This document shows, piece after piece, positions 23,398 through 31,601 of a stretch of DNA of 49,887 bases. The stretch lies in NCBI GenBank assembly GCA_948468275.1, contig CAOKHI010000010.1, positions 1 to 49,887 on the forward strand. Direction: 5' to 3'. This stretch comes from an uncultured Clostridium sp. (GTDB lineage: Bacteria; Bacillota; Clostridia; TANB77; CAG-508). The position numbers were made by a program, and so were the translations under genes. Below the pieces are notes generated by a model, which was not told the DNA's origin, did no database searches, and saw only the letters and a list, made by a program, of their open reading frames with translations. How positions within the stretch are numbered: position 1 is the first letter of the stretch; each line of letters starts with the position of its first letter.

Positions 23398-23816
23398 ATT
23401 TGCATAATTCTACTGCATATTTTAAGAAAATTTATAAGTAAGTCTAAAACTTGCAAACACACTTTTAATTAAAATGTGCAGTACATTGACAATTATATAC
23501 AAAACCATTAAGCATATTTACTATTAGTTGATATGGCAATCAGCAGAATTAGAATAATAGTAAATACATTTACCTAGCCATAGTTTGAGTGGAAATTTAT
23601 TTTTAGTAATATTATTATTTTTAATAAGTAAGACATCGCACACATTGGGGGCAACTGGGCAGATAGCCGAGAGGTGGAATTCCTATGATATTGTGCCAGC
23701 AATAGTTTAGTGGTTATTTTACTACTTGAGAATACTCCGATGTTATCAATAATTTAAGGACAATGTATATGTCTTGTGGTTATTGAATAGATTTATAACA
23801 AAGAGGTGTATTCAAA
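23398..23816. other. Long non-coding stretch before recombinase C
   Basis: No gene is seen in about 420 bases. A TTGACA (23486-23491) without a well-spaced -10, a GTAAAT/ATTTAC palindrome (about 23563-23575) and a GC-richer segment (23647-23745) with GGGGGCAACTGGGCAG and AGCCGAGAGGTGG stand out. The last could be part of a structured leader or an origin. Confidence 0.35.
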
Positions 23817-23927
23817 ATGGACACAATAGAATGTAAAAATATATTTCTTTCCAATAGTGAAGCAGAAAGAGAACAAGCATTTAATGAGATATGGCAAAGA
23901 ATAGTAAACTTAATAGTAAATAAATAA
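23817..23927 (+). CDS. Small protein upstream of recombinase C
   Basis: A 36-residue frame (MDTIECKNIFLSNSEAEREQ, helix IWQRIVNLIVNK) with AAAGAGGTG nine bases before ATG. It lies 99 bases ahead of the recombinase. I recall similar short ORFs before other clostridial serine recombinases. Third instance of this arrangement in the window; a directionality-factor role is a guess. Confidence 0.55.
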   Translation: MDTIECKNIFLSNSEAEREQAFNEIWQRIVNLIVNK

Positions 23928-24026
23928 ATTTAAGGAAAGCAATTTACAAGAACCAATGTTTTGTTATATACTAGGACAAAATATTGGTTTATTTTATTGT
24001 TTTCTTTAAAGGAGGAAATATATAAA

Positions 24027-25593
24027 ATGAACGAAACAAAGCCAAAGGTGGCAATATATTGTAGACTATCGCAAGAAGATAGAAATAAGAAAAACAAGGA
24101 GGACGATAGCGAGAGTATCAAAAATCAAAAAATAATGTTACAAGAATATGCAAAAGACCAAGATTGGGAAATACAAGGTATTTATAGTGATGATGACTAT
24201 ACTGGAACAGATAGAAACAGACCAGCATTTAATGAAGTTTTAAAACTTGCAGAATGCAGAGAAATAGATATCATTTTATGTAAGAGCCAAAGTAGGTTTG
24301 CAAGGGAACTTGAAATGGTAGAAAAATATATAAATGGTTTATTTCTTGAATGGGGTGTAAGATTTGTAAGCATTACAGACAACATAGATACATCAGTTGA
24401 GGGAACTACACTAATGAGGCAAATGAACGGAATAATGGACGAAAGTTATGTTGAAAAACTATCAGCAACTATAAAATCAGCACTAAAAACTAAAAGAGTA
24501 AATGGAGAACATACTGGTGGTTTAGTATTATATGGTTATAAGAAAGACCCAGACCAAAAAGGACATTTAATTATTGACCCAGTTGCAGCAGAAGTTGTAA
24601 GAGAAGTATTTTCTTTATACAATCAAGGTATGGGAAAAACAGCAATAGCAAGAGAATTAAATAACAGAGGAATACCTAACCCTACCCAATATAAAGTTGA
24701 ACAAGGTGTTGCATATAAGAAACCACCTAGTGAATTAGGTACACTATGGAAATATTTTTCAATAGATAATATGTTACATAATGAAATGTATATTCGGTAA
24801 TATGGTGCAAGGTAAGTATGGTAGTGTATCATACAAGAGCAAAAAGAATAAACCTAAACCAAAAGCCAAATGGAATAGAGTTGAAGGAACACACGAAGCA
24901 ATTATTGATAGAGATTTATGGAATAGTGTGCAAAGCAAAATCAATGCAAATTTCAAGCCTTTTGGTGGTGGTAAAATTGGAATATTTGCAAAGAAATGTA
25001 GATGTAAGCATTGTGGTTATACATTAAAAACAAGTAAATCACACGAAGATAGATATTTGCGATGCCCAACAAGGCAAGTAGATAAAAACAGTTGTGTAGG
25101 CAGTTTTGTGGCAGAAAACACAGTTAAAAAGGAAGTACTTAAAAAATTAAATGAATTGATAAAGCAATACTTAAATGTAGACCAGTTAGAAGAAAAAGTC
25201 ATACTAAACCAATTTAGAAATGATAAAGAAAAGTTGCAGAAAGAAATTTCACAGTACCAAGCAAATATAGATAAAAAATCAAACACAATAAAAAATCTAT
25301 ATATTGATAAGGTAAATGGAATAATAAGTCAAGAACAGTTTATAGAATTTAATGAGGATTTCCAAAGAGAAAAACAAGGCATTGAAATACTATTAGCAAA
25401 GAAACAAGCAAAACTATTAGAACTTAACAACGAGCAAGAAGTATTAAAATCTAAAAGACAGATATTAGAACAATATGTCAATGTAACAGAACTTACAAGA
25501 GAAATGATTGAGGGTTTAATAGATTATATAGAGGTTGGAGCAAAAGACCCAATAACAAAGAAAAAAGAAATTAAAATACATTGGAAATTTTAA
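24027..25593 (+). CDS. Large serine recombinase of element C, +1 frameshift at CGG
   Basis: ATG 24027 follows AAAGGAGG. The first frame has the resolvase domain (VAIYCRLSQED, Ser15; CKSQSRFARE) and part of the recombinase domain, then ATT-CGG-TAA at 24792-24800. Skipping C24795 gives ATT-GGT-AAT and the family sequence NEMYIGNMVQGKYGSVSYKS, with a zinc ribbon (CRCKHCGYTL, RCPTRQ) and coiled coil to 25593. The joined protein has 521 residues, the same as recombinase B. Recombinase B has glycine at the same point (NEVYIGNLVQG). Without the shift the product lacks its DNA-binding half. The stop is 21 bases from the right core. Confidence 0.85.
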
Positions 25594-25614
25594 TTGTGGT
25601 ACTTTCAAAGGTGT

Positions 25615-25891
25615 AGCAGAGCAAAAAGCTAGAGCAACTTATGAAAAATTAATAGATTTATGCAAAGATGATCCAGATGTTGTAGATCCGCTTCGTTTCT
25701 TAAGACAAAGAGAAGTAGTACACTTCCAAAGATTTGGAGAAGCTTTACGTGGAGTACAAGACAAATTAGCTCAAAAGAAATTTTATATGAATTGTGATAT
25801 GCAAAAACAACATGATTGTAATTGTATTAATGAATTCAACAGTGTAAATAATTACAATCCTTGCAATAATGTATGTGATTGCAATAGATAA
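25615..25891 (+). CDS. cotJC: cotJC segment 4 (3' end, interrupted spore coat gene)
   Basis: From the core AGCAGA the frame reads EQKARATYEKLIDLC, DPDVVDPLRFLRQREVVHFQ, RFGEALRGVQDKLAQKKFYM and then a tail of about 33 residues rich in Asn and with six Cys (including HDCNC and NVCDCNR), ending at TAA 25889-25891. The first part is the CotJC C-terminus with the REVVHFQRF metal-site helix. The Cys/Asn tail looks longer than in Bacillus. Segments 2, 3 and 4 joined give 162 residues, lacking only the N-terminal third. Confidence 0.88.
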
Positions 25892-25898
25892 TAAAAAT

Positions 25899-25929
25899 AA
25901 AACAGTACAGAATTTAAATGTACTGTTTT
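25899..25929. terminator. Bidirectional terminator between cotJC and tmcAL
   Basis: AAAACAGTACA / TGTACTGTTTT with a nine-base loop and T-runs on both strands. It separates two convergent genes. Confidence 0.85.
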
Positions 25930-25946
25930 ATTTTATATAGTTAACT

Positions 25947-27179
25947 TTATAAATCAACAATTTTATGAGTATAGTCTAAATTTGCTAAAGAATCATAATC
26001 ATATCCTAATGTATATATGTTAGTTGCAAAGATATCTTTTTGTAGCATAATTCTTAAATTTCTATTAGAAGTTGTATCTATAAATTTTTTAACAGAAGTT
26101 ATAATATCTAATTTTGGGTTAGTATGTGTTATTGCAGATAATAGTTCTTTTCCTTTTTCATTAAATCCAAGAACACGTATATATGGGTCAATTTTTCTAG
26201 ATGTTTGTATATCTTTTTTTGTAATTCCAAGTAAACTATATAAGAATATACGCTTTAATCTAGTAGAAGTATAACGTTTGCTTTTTATAATGTTTACAAG
26301 TTCATCTATTGTATTACAAGAGTTTGCAGCATTTTTTATTAAGTGTTCTAATCCTTCTGAAACATCTGGTAAATCTGCAATTTCAGCAAGTGTCATCCTT
26401 CTTAAATTATATAATATTTCACGCTCAAAAGTAGCAAGACTTGGTACAGTTCGTCCGCTTCGTAAACATTCATACATAATATCAAAAGAAGATTTTGGCA
26501 TAACTTTTCTTAAGCTCCAAACATCATTTGTTAAAGCGATTTTTCTTATAGTAGTAGCACTAGCAAAGCCATCAACAATAGAGGTATCGTTATAACCTAC
26601 TTTTTTCCTTTGAATTGTTATAGGACTAATAGGACTTTTAAATTTTTTTAAAGCCTTTAGATATTCAATTGCAAGAATATTATTAGGACTAGTAAGGACA
26701 TTTGCATATTTCCTTATATCATTTAAATAAATTAATAAAGCATTTTCACGAGCTTTTGGGTATGAAAATCCTTTTTGTAATTCATGGTTAAGTAATGAAA
26801 CAAATTCCTTTGGTTCATAGTATAATACATTTGCAAATTCATTTAAAATTTCTAAATCACAAAGTTCGCTTCCAAAAGAAAGACAATCTACAATTTTTAA
26901 AGAATTTAATATTTTTATACTTCCTTCAGCAAAATTTTCAGCACTTGAAATACTGTAAATAAGGGGTAGTTCTAATACTAAATCTACTCCATTTTGTATA
27001 GCCATTTCGGCTTTTGACCACTTGTCTATTAAAGATGTATCTCCACGTTGTGCAAAATTTCCACTAATAACTGCAACAGTGTAATCTGCACCAACTAATT
27101 TTTTAGATTCTATTAAATGATGTAAATGACCATTATGAAATGGATTATATTCAGCTATAATACCTAAAACTTTATTCAT
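25947..27179 (-). CDS. tmcAL: tRNA(Met) cytidine acetate ligase (TmcAL, YlbM family)
   Basis: The 410-residue protein starts VLGIIAEYNPFHNGHLHHL, the nucleotidyltransferase HxGH-like motif (HNGH) of TmcAL. VAVISGNFAQRGDTSLIDKW and DLVLELPLIYSISSAENFAEG follow, all diagnostic. In B. subtilis the enzyme uses acetate and ATP to make N4-acetylcytidine at the wobble position of elongator tRNA(Met). It is divergent from rnhA, with GGAGAG before ATG. Intact. Confidence 0.93.
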   Translation of the reverse strand: MNKVLGIIAEYNPFHNGHLHHLIESKKLVGADYTVAVISGNFAQRGDTSLIDKWSKAEMAIQNGVDLVLELPLIYSISSAENFAEGSIKILNSLKIVDCLSFGSELCDLEILNEFANVLYYEPKEFVSLLNHELQKGFSYPKARENALLIYLNDIRKYANVLTSPNNILAIEYLKALKKFKSPISPITIQRKKVGYNDTSIVDGFASATTIRKIALTNDVWSLRKVMPKSSFDIMYECLRSGRTVPSLATFEREILYNLRRMTLAEIADLPDVSEGLEHLIKNAANSCNTIDELVNIIKSKRYTSTRLKRIFLYSLLGITKKDIQTSRKIDPYIRVLGFNEKGKELLSAITHTNPKLDIITSVKKFIDTTSNRNLRIMLQKDIFATNIYTLGYDYDSLANLDYTHKIVDL

Positions 27180-27267
27180 AATATTAACTCTCCTTATTGC
27201 ATTTTAAAATAATTTATTGATATAATATCATAAAAAAAAATATTTTACAATTATATTTGGAGGAATT

Positions 27268-27705
27268 ATGGAAGAAGTTATAATATATACAGATGGAGCA
27301 TGTTCTGGAAACCCTGGACCAGGCGGTTGGGGAAGTATTCTAATGTATAAAGATAATAAAAAAGAAATTTTTGGTGCAAAAAAAAATACTACAAATAATG
27401 TAATGGAATTGACAGCTGTAATAGAAGCATTAAAATTATTAAAATATAAATGCAAAACAAAAGTATATAGTGATAGTGCATATGTTGTAAATGCATTTAA
27501 TCAAAATTGGATTTATGGTTGGATAAAAAAAGGATGGGTAAATTCTAGTAAAGAACCTGTAAAAAATAAAGAATTATGGCAAGAATTGTATGAATTAACA
27601 AAACAACATGAAGTAGAATTTATAAAAGTAAAAGGTCATAGTGATAATGTATATAATAATAGATGTGATGAACTAGCAAGAAATGCAATAAATAGCGTTA
27701 AATAA
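27268..27705 (+). CDS. rnhA: Ribonuclease HI
   Basis: The 145-residue protein shows the RNase H1 active site: [17 protein letters not shown] (Asp near residue 8), the Glu in [14 protein letters not shown], the Asp in [11 protein letters not shown] and the final Asp in [11 protein letters not shown]. It cleaves RNA in RNA-DNA hybrids. ATG 27268 follows GGAGG. It is followed by coaE with a gap of 19 bases. Confidence 0.96.
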   Translation: MEEVIIYTDGACSGNPGPGGWGSILMYKDNKKEIFGAKKNTTNNVMELTAVIEALKLLKYKCKTKVYSDSAYVVNAFNQNWIYGWIKKGWVNSSKEPVKNKELWQELYELTKQHEVEFIKVKGHSDNVYNNRCDELARNAINSVK

Positions 27706-27724
27706 AATTATTATGGAGGATAAT

Positions 27725-28312
27725 GTGAAAATAGTAGGATTAACAGGAACGTCTGGTTCAGGTAAAACAACTATATGTAAGTTAATACAAGAAGTTTATA
27801 ATGCAAAAGTAATTAATGCAGACCAAACTGCAAGAGATTTAAGTAAAAAAGGAACTATGTATTTAGATTGTATAGTAAAAGAATTTGGAAATGGTATATT
27901 ATATAAAACAGGAGAATTAAATAGAAAAAAATTAGCAAATATAATATTTAGTGACAATAAAAAAAGGGAAAATTTAAATAAGATTACTTTTATACATGTA
28001 GTAGATAGAATAAAATACGAAATAAATACATTACAAAAAGAACAATTAATAATATTAGATGCTCCATTACTTTTTGAAAGCAATTTAAATGAACTTTGTA
28101 ATGTAATAATAGGGGTAATTACAGATGAAAAAACTAAGATAAAAAGAATATGTAAAAGAGATAATATAGATAAAGAACAAGCATTAAGAAGGATAAAAGT
28201 ACAAAAAACAGACGAATTTTTAATAGAAAATTGTGATGAGATTATATATAACAAAAATGGATTAGATGAATTAAAACACAAGATACAAGAATTAAAATCT
28301 TGTTTTTTATAA
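27725..28312 (+). CDS. coaE: Dephospho-CoA kinase
   Basis: The P-loop GTSGSGKTT stands near residue 7. VINADQTARDLSKKG and LDAPLLFES are the CoaE substrate-binding segments. It phosphorylates dephospho-CoA, the last step of CoA synthesis. The start is probably GTG 27725 (195 residues), because GGAGGA (27715-27720) is an ideal binding site for it. The ATG at 27713 overlaps that site and would add four residues. Confidence 0.93.
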   Translation: MKIVGLTGTSGSGKTTICKLIQEVYNAKVINADQTARDLSKKGTMYLDCIVKEFGNGILYKTGELNRKKLANIIFSDNKKRENLNKITFIHVVDRIKYEINTLQKEQLIILDAPLLFESNLNELCNVIIGVITDEKTKIKRICKRDNIDKEQALRRIKVQKTDEFLIENCDEIIYNKNGLDELKHKIQELKSCFL

Positions 28313-28324
28313 ACTTGTAAATAA

Positions 28325-28517
28325 AAAATATGCTTCAATAATTATAGAATTTAAATATTAAAAAAAAGGTAAAAGAGAAAAATTAAATGACAAAATTAAT
28401 CAAGCTAAAGCACAAGTGGAGTAATATTTAAACTTAGAAGATGTACAAGAGTTAGAAAACTTAAATAAATATGTTATAGTTGCTGTAAATAATAAGATCC
28501 GTGTAATGAAAGTATAA
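28325..28517 (+). pseudogene. PD-(D/E)XK nuclease-like 3' remnant
   Basis: One frame reads KYASIIIEFKY, stop, KKGKREKLNDKINQAKAQVE, stop, then YLNLEDVQELENLNKYVIVA and VNNKIRVMKV ending at TAA. IIIEFKY resembles the E-x-K strand of the PD-(D/E)XK domain found at the end of the common AAA-ATPase/DUF1703-type proteins. The following helix (QAKAQVE) is usual there. Two in-frame stops and no N-terminus show it is dead. Confidence 0.65.
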
Positions 28518-28520
28518 GTA

Positions 28521-28583
28521 AATAATTCAATATTATTACATATGTATTACATTTTTGTAATAATATTGAATTATTGTTTTTTA
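28521..28583 (+). terminator. 20-bp perfect hairpin terminator
   Basis: AATAATTCAATATTATTACA (28521-28540) and its exact inverse at 28556-28575, then GTTTTTT. Very stable; it closes the coaE region and the remnant. Confidence 0.75.
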
Positions 28584-28649
28584 TAGAATATAATAAATGT
28601 GTAAAAAGAGTTTTAACTAAGGATTAATAAGAGAATATAGGAGAAAGAT

Positions 28650-29189
28650 ATGGAAACTTTTGCAGATTACATATTGTCTGAATTAGACTATATTAAAAAA
28701 ATGGAAATTATATATTATTTAAAGAAACGAACAAATATATTTTTTGATAATTCGGTATTGTTTAAAACTGAATTAGCAAGAATGTTTATGGAAAAAATGA
28801 GCTTGAATGTAGATAGAAACCTAGTTTTAACAGCATGCTTATTATGTTCTTGTAAAAAACCAACAAATCCACAAGATTTATCTAAAATAAAGTCATACGC
28901 AAAAGAAGGTGCAGAATATTTAGAAACATTAGGATTTGACAAAAGATTTTGTAAAATATGTGAAGAAATGAATAGATATAGTGGAAGTACACCACGAGAA
29001 AAAGAAAGTGATATTTTAGAATTAGTAGATAATTTTGGTGGAATGCTTCTTCATAGACCAGAAAGAAAAGGCTTTCCAGTAGATGAAGCATTAGTATTAT
29101 TAGAACATCGTAATATGAAAGGGAAAGATAATTATTATCTTGAGAAATTTAAAGAATTTGTATGTATAACAGAAGGAATAACAGTATAA
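28650..29189 (+). CDS. Conserved hypothetical protein, degenerate HD-GYP-like
   Basis: The 179-residue helical protein has cysteines (ACLLCSCKK) and a C-terminal stretch ILELVDNFGGMLLHRPERKG then VDEALVLLEH. This echoes the end of HD-GYP domains (VDxxDAMxxxRPYRxGxxxxEAL), but the HD and GYP metal ligands are missing. GGAGAAAG precedes ATG. It is followed after 20 bases by another small gene and then endoQ. Function unknown; a non-catalytic relative of HD-GYP is my best reading. Confidence 0.6.
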   Translation: METFADYILSELDYIKKMEIIYYLKKRTNIFFDNSVLFKTELARMFMEKMSLNVDRNLVLTACLLCSCKKPTNPQDLSKIKSYAKEGAEYLETLGFDKRFCKICEEMNRYSGSTPREKESDILELVDNFGGMLLHRPERKGFPVDEALVLLEHRNMKGKDNYYLEKFKEFVCITEGITV

Positions 29190-29209
29190 TAAAAAAGGAG
29201 TAGATGTAA

Positions 29210-29482
29210 ATGTCAGGATTAATTGGAGAACAATATGAAAAATATGTAGAACCAGGAGAAATTACACAAACAGCTAGAGATGTTAATAAATTAGGCGCAG
29301 TACTTCCATTAGATGCTGATGTAATGCGTATACGTTATTATAAAGCAAAAAGAGAAGGGAAATTGGCTGAATACTGGAAAGATGTACATGATAAAATATA
29401 TGGAAAAGAAGAAAATGAAATAATAATTGAAACTTCAGAAAATAAAAATACTATAGAAGATAGTGAAATTGATGATAGATAA
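29210..29482 (+). CDS. Conserved hypothetical small acidic protein
   Basis: A 90-residue soluble protein: MSGLIGEQYEKYVEPGEITQ, then LPLDADVMRIRYYKAKREGK, and an acidic disordered tail. AAAGGAG lies before ATG. No known family. It sits between the HD-GYP-like gene and endoQ in the same direction. A weak hairpin (29501-29526) follows. Confidence 0.6.
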   Translation: MSGLIGEQYEKYVEPGEITQTARDVNKLGAVLPLDADVMRIRYYKAKREGKLAEYWKDVHDKIYGKEENEIIIETSENKNTIEDSEIDDR

Positions 29483-29584
29483 ATACAAAAGAATAAAGTG
29501 TAGAGGATTTATTATTAAATCCTCTAAATTATTGTAATTTTATGGAAAGGAGTGTATGATTTTAAATTATCATACAAAGAAATT

Positions 29585-30778
29585 ATGTACGAAATATTTG
29601 CAGATTTACATGTTCATATAGGAAGGAGCAAATCAAATAAACCAATTAAAATAACAGCAGCAAAAAGTCTTAATTTTGAGAATATAGCAAAAGAATGTGT
29701 TGAAAGAAAAGGAATAAATGTAGTAGGTATAATCGATTGTGCATCACCATATGTAATAGAAGATATAGAAGATTTCTTAAAAAATGGAGAAGCATATGAA
29801 ATACCTGATGGAGGAATAATATATAAAGACAAAGTATGTATTATTTTAGGAAGTGAAATAGAAACATCAGAAATAAATGATGATGGTAAAACAGGAAGTG
29901 CACATAATATTTGCTTTTTTCCAAGTTTAAGCGATATAAAAGCATTTTCAACTAATATGAAAAAGCATATTAAAAATATTACTTTAAGTTCGCAAAGAGC
30001 TAATATATCTGCATATGAATTAATAGATATAGTAGAAAAATATAATGGTATTTTAATACCAGCTCATGCGTTTACGCCGCATAAAAGCTTTTATGGAAAT
30101 TGTACAAAAAGATTAGAAAGAATATTTAAGGAAAAATTTAATAAAGTATTTGCAATAGAATTAGGTCTAAGTTCAGATACATTTTTGGCAGATCAAATAT
30201 CTGAATTAGAAACAAGAACATTTTTAACTAATTCGGATGCACATTCATTACCTAAAATTGCAAGAGAATATAATAAAATGCTAGTAAATGATATTAGCTT
30301 CAAAGAAATAGTAAAAGTTTTAAAAAATGAAGATGGAAGAAAGATTATTTGTAACTATGGACTAGATCCAAAACTTGGAAAATACCATAGAACATATTGC
30401 GAAACATGCCAAAAAAATTTGCCTAATGATCCACCAGCTACAACATGTAACGATTGTGATAGTAAAAATGTAACAATGGGAGTGCTAGATAGAATTGAAG
30501 AAATAAAAGATAAGAAAAATACAAAAAGTCCAACTTTTAGACCACCATATATATATCAAGTGCCACTTACTTTTATACCTGGCTTAGGTAATAAAACAAT
30601 AAACAAATTATTAGATAAATTTGAAACAGAAATGAATATATTACATAAGTTATCAAAGGATGATATAGAAGCATTAATAGGAGAAAAAATTGCAAACAAT
30701 ATAGTACAAGCAAGAGAAGGAAAACTGAATATTCAAGCAGGTGGTGGTGGTGTATATGGAAAAGTAACAACAAAGTAG
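29585..30778 (+). CDS. Endonuclease Q family protein (PHP domain)
   Basis: The sequence FADLHVHIGRSKSNKPIKIT at the start, then GIIDCASP, GSEIETSE, PAHAFTPHKS and TNSDAHS, belongs to the PHP-type EndoQ/YqxK family. A zinc ribbon (CETCQKNLP with CNDCDSKN) and a helix-hairpin-helix end (PLTFIPGLGNKTINKLLDKF) complete it. EndoQ nicks DNA 5' of deaminated bases. The start at 29585 (397 residues) matches the family N-terminus. A GTG at 29552 would add 11 residues, but the GGAAAGGAG directly abuts it. Confidence 0.88.
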   Translation: MYEIFADLHVHIGRSKSNKPIKITAAKSLNFENIAKECVERKGINVVGIIDCASPYVIEDIEDFLKNGEAYEIPDGGIIYKDKVCIILGSEIETSEINDDGKTGSAHNICFFPSLSDIKAFSTNMKKHIKNITLSSQRANISAYELIDIVEKYNGILIPAHAFTPHKSFYGNCTKRLERIFKEKFNKVFAIELGLSSDTFLADQISELETRTFLTNSDAHSLPKIAREYNKMLVNDISFKEIVKVLKNEDGRKIICNYGLDPKLGKYHRTYCETCQKNLPNDPPATTCNDCDSKNVTMGVLDRIEEIKDKKNTKSPTFRPPYIYQVPLTFIPGLGNKTINKLLDKFETEMNILHKLSKDDIEALIGEKIANNIVQAREGKLNIQAGGGGVYGKVTTK

Positions 30779-30841
30779 TTCTATTTTTAAAATTTATTAC
30801 ATACACATTATGTATAAGAAAACATTTTAGGGGGTAATAAA

Positions 30842-31489
30842 TTGAGAAACATAGGAAAAAGAAGCAATAAGGTAAAAAATGTTATTATAGAGCATATAAA
30901 TAATAACTTAAAAGAATATATAATTGTGTTATTAATATTTTTAATTGGAGTAGTATTTGGAGTAATATTTGTAAATAAAGCTAATACAGAACAAATAAAT
31001 GAAATAAGTTCTTATATAACTAACTTTATAAATCAATTAAAAGATAATGCTAGTATAGATAAAAGTGAATTATTAAAAAGCTCATTGATTTCTAATTTAT
31101 TACTTGCAATATTATTATGGTTTGTAGGCTCAACAGTTATAGGAATGCCAATAGTTCATGGAATAGTTGCATATAGAGGATTTTGCATAGGTTATACTAT
31201 ATCTTCTGCAATATCTAGTTTAGGAGTAGGAAGCGGAATAATATTTTCATTAACATCAATATTTTTTCAAAACATAATATTTATACCATGCATATTAGCA
31301 TTAGCTGTTAGTGGGATAAAACTCTATAAATCCATAGTGAAAGACAAGAGAAAAGAAAACATAAAAATTGAAATAACAAGACATACTATTTTTTGTTTAT
31401 TAATGCTAATATTACTTGAAATATCAGCATTAATAGAAACATATATATCTACAAATTTATTACAATCATGTATAAAATATATAAATTAA
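30842..31489 (+). CDS. spoIIM: Stage II sporulation protein M
   Basis: The 215-residue membrane protein has four or five helices and the SpoIIM pattern (FLIGVVFGVIFVNK, GIVAYRGFCIGYTISS). With SpoIID and SpoIIP it forms the machine that thins septal peptidoglycan and drives engulfment of the forespore. The start is TTG 30842 behind AGGGGGT. The order spoIIM-xerD is conserved in sporulating Firmicutes. This supports an endospore former. Confidence 0.93.
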   Translation: MRNIGKRSNKVKNVIIEHINNNLKEYIIVLLIFLIGVVFGVIFVNKANTEQINEISSYITNFINQLKDNASIDKSELLKSSLISNLLLAILLWFVGSTVIGMPIVHGIVAYRGFCIGYTISSAISSLGVGSGIIFSLTSIFFQNIIFIPCILALAVSGIKLYKSIVKDKRKENIKIEITRHTIFCLLMLILLEISALIETYISTNLLQSCIKYIN

Positions 31490-31513
31490 AAAAATTAAAT
31501 TAATTTTGTAAAA

Positions 31514-31568
31514 ACTATTTACATTTTTGTATTAATTTGATATAACATTAATAGTTTATGTAAATAGT
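31514..31568 (+). promoter_or_regulatory. xerD promoter with flanking inverted repeat
   Basis: TTTACA (31518-31523), 17-base spacer, TATAAC (31541-31546). An exact 11-base inverted repeat, ACTATTTACAT (31514-31524) and ATGTAAATAGT (31558-31568), starts over the -35 and ends in the leader. It may be a pair of operator half-sites. Confidence 0.6.
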
Positions 31569-31601
31569 AAAAACTAATATATGAAAATAGGGGAGCCAAA
31601 A

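Larger units (their letters stand above)
17739..25614. mobile_element. Element C: 7.9-kb LSR element in cotJC
   Basis: Cores AGCAGA at 17739-17744 and 25615-25620. Inverted arms flank them on the element side: CCTTTGAAGATAC after the left core and GTACTTTCAAAGG before the right core. The midpoint of the rebuilt attP falls in the core. Cargo: HUH-type Rep relative, three small genes, DUF6809-like protein, XRE regulator, two SHOCT proteins, a small serine resolvase, a probable RNA, a 36-residue ORF and the LSR. The set suggests an origin from a small plasmid. Two of the five CGG frameshift sites are here, one in the recombinase itself. Confidence 0.8.

Noticed and set aside
17745..25614. TGT as the core of element C
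   Set aside because: Joining at TGT adds three residues (DVA) to CotJC. Joining at AGCAGA gives the exact family consensus and a longer shared core, so AGCAGA was chosen.
30573..30806. Minus-strand and alternate-frame ORFs opposite real genes (for example here and at 32928-33119)
   Set aside because: They are hydrophobic, low-complexity readings of AT-rich coding strands, without binding sites or families.
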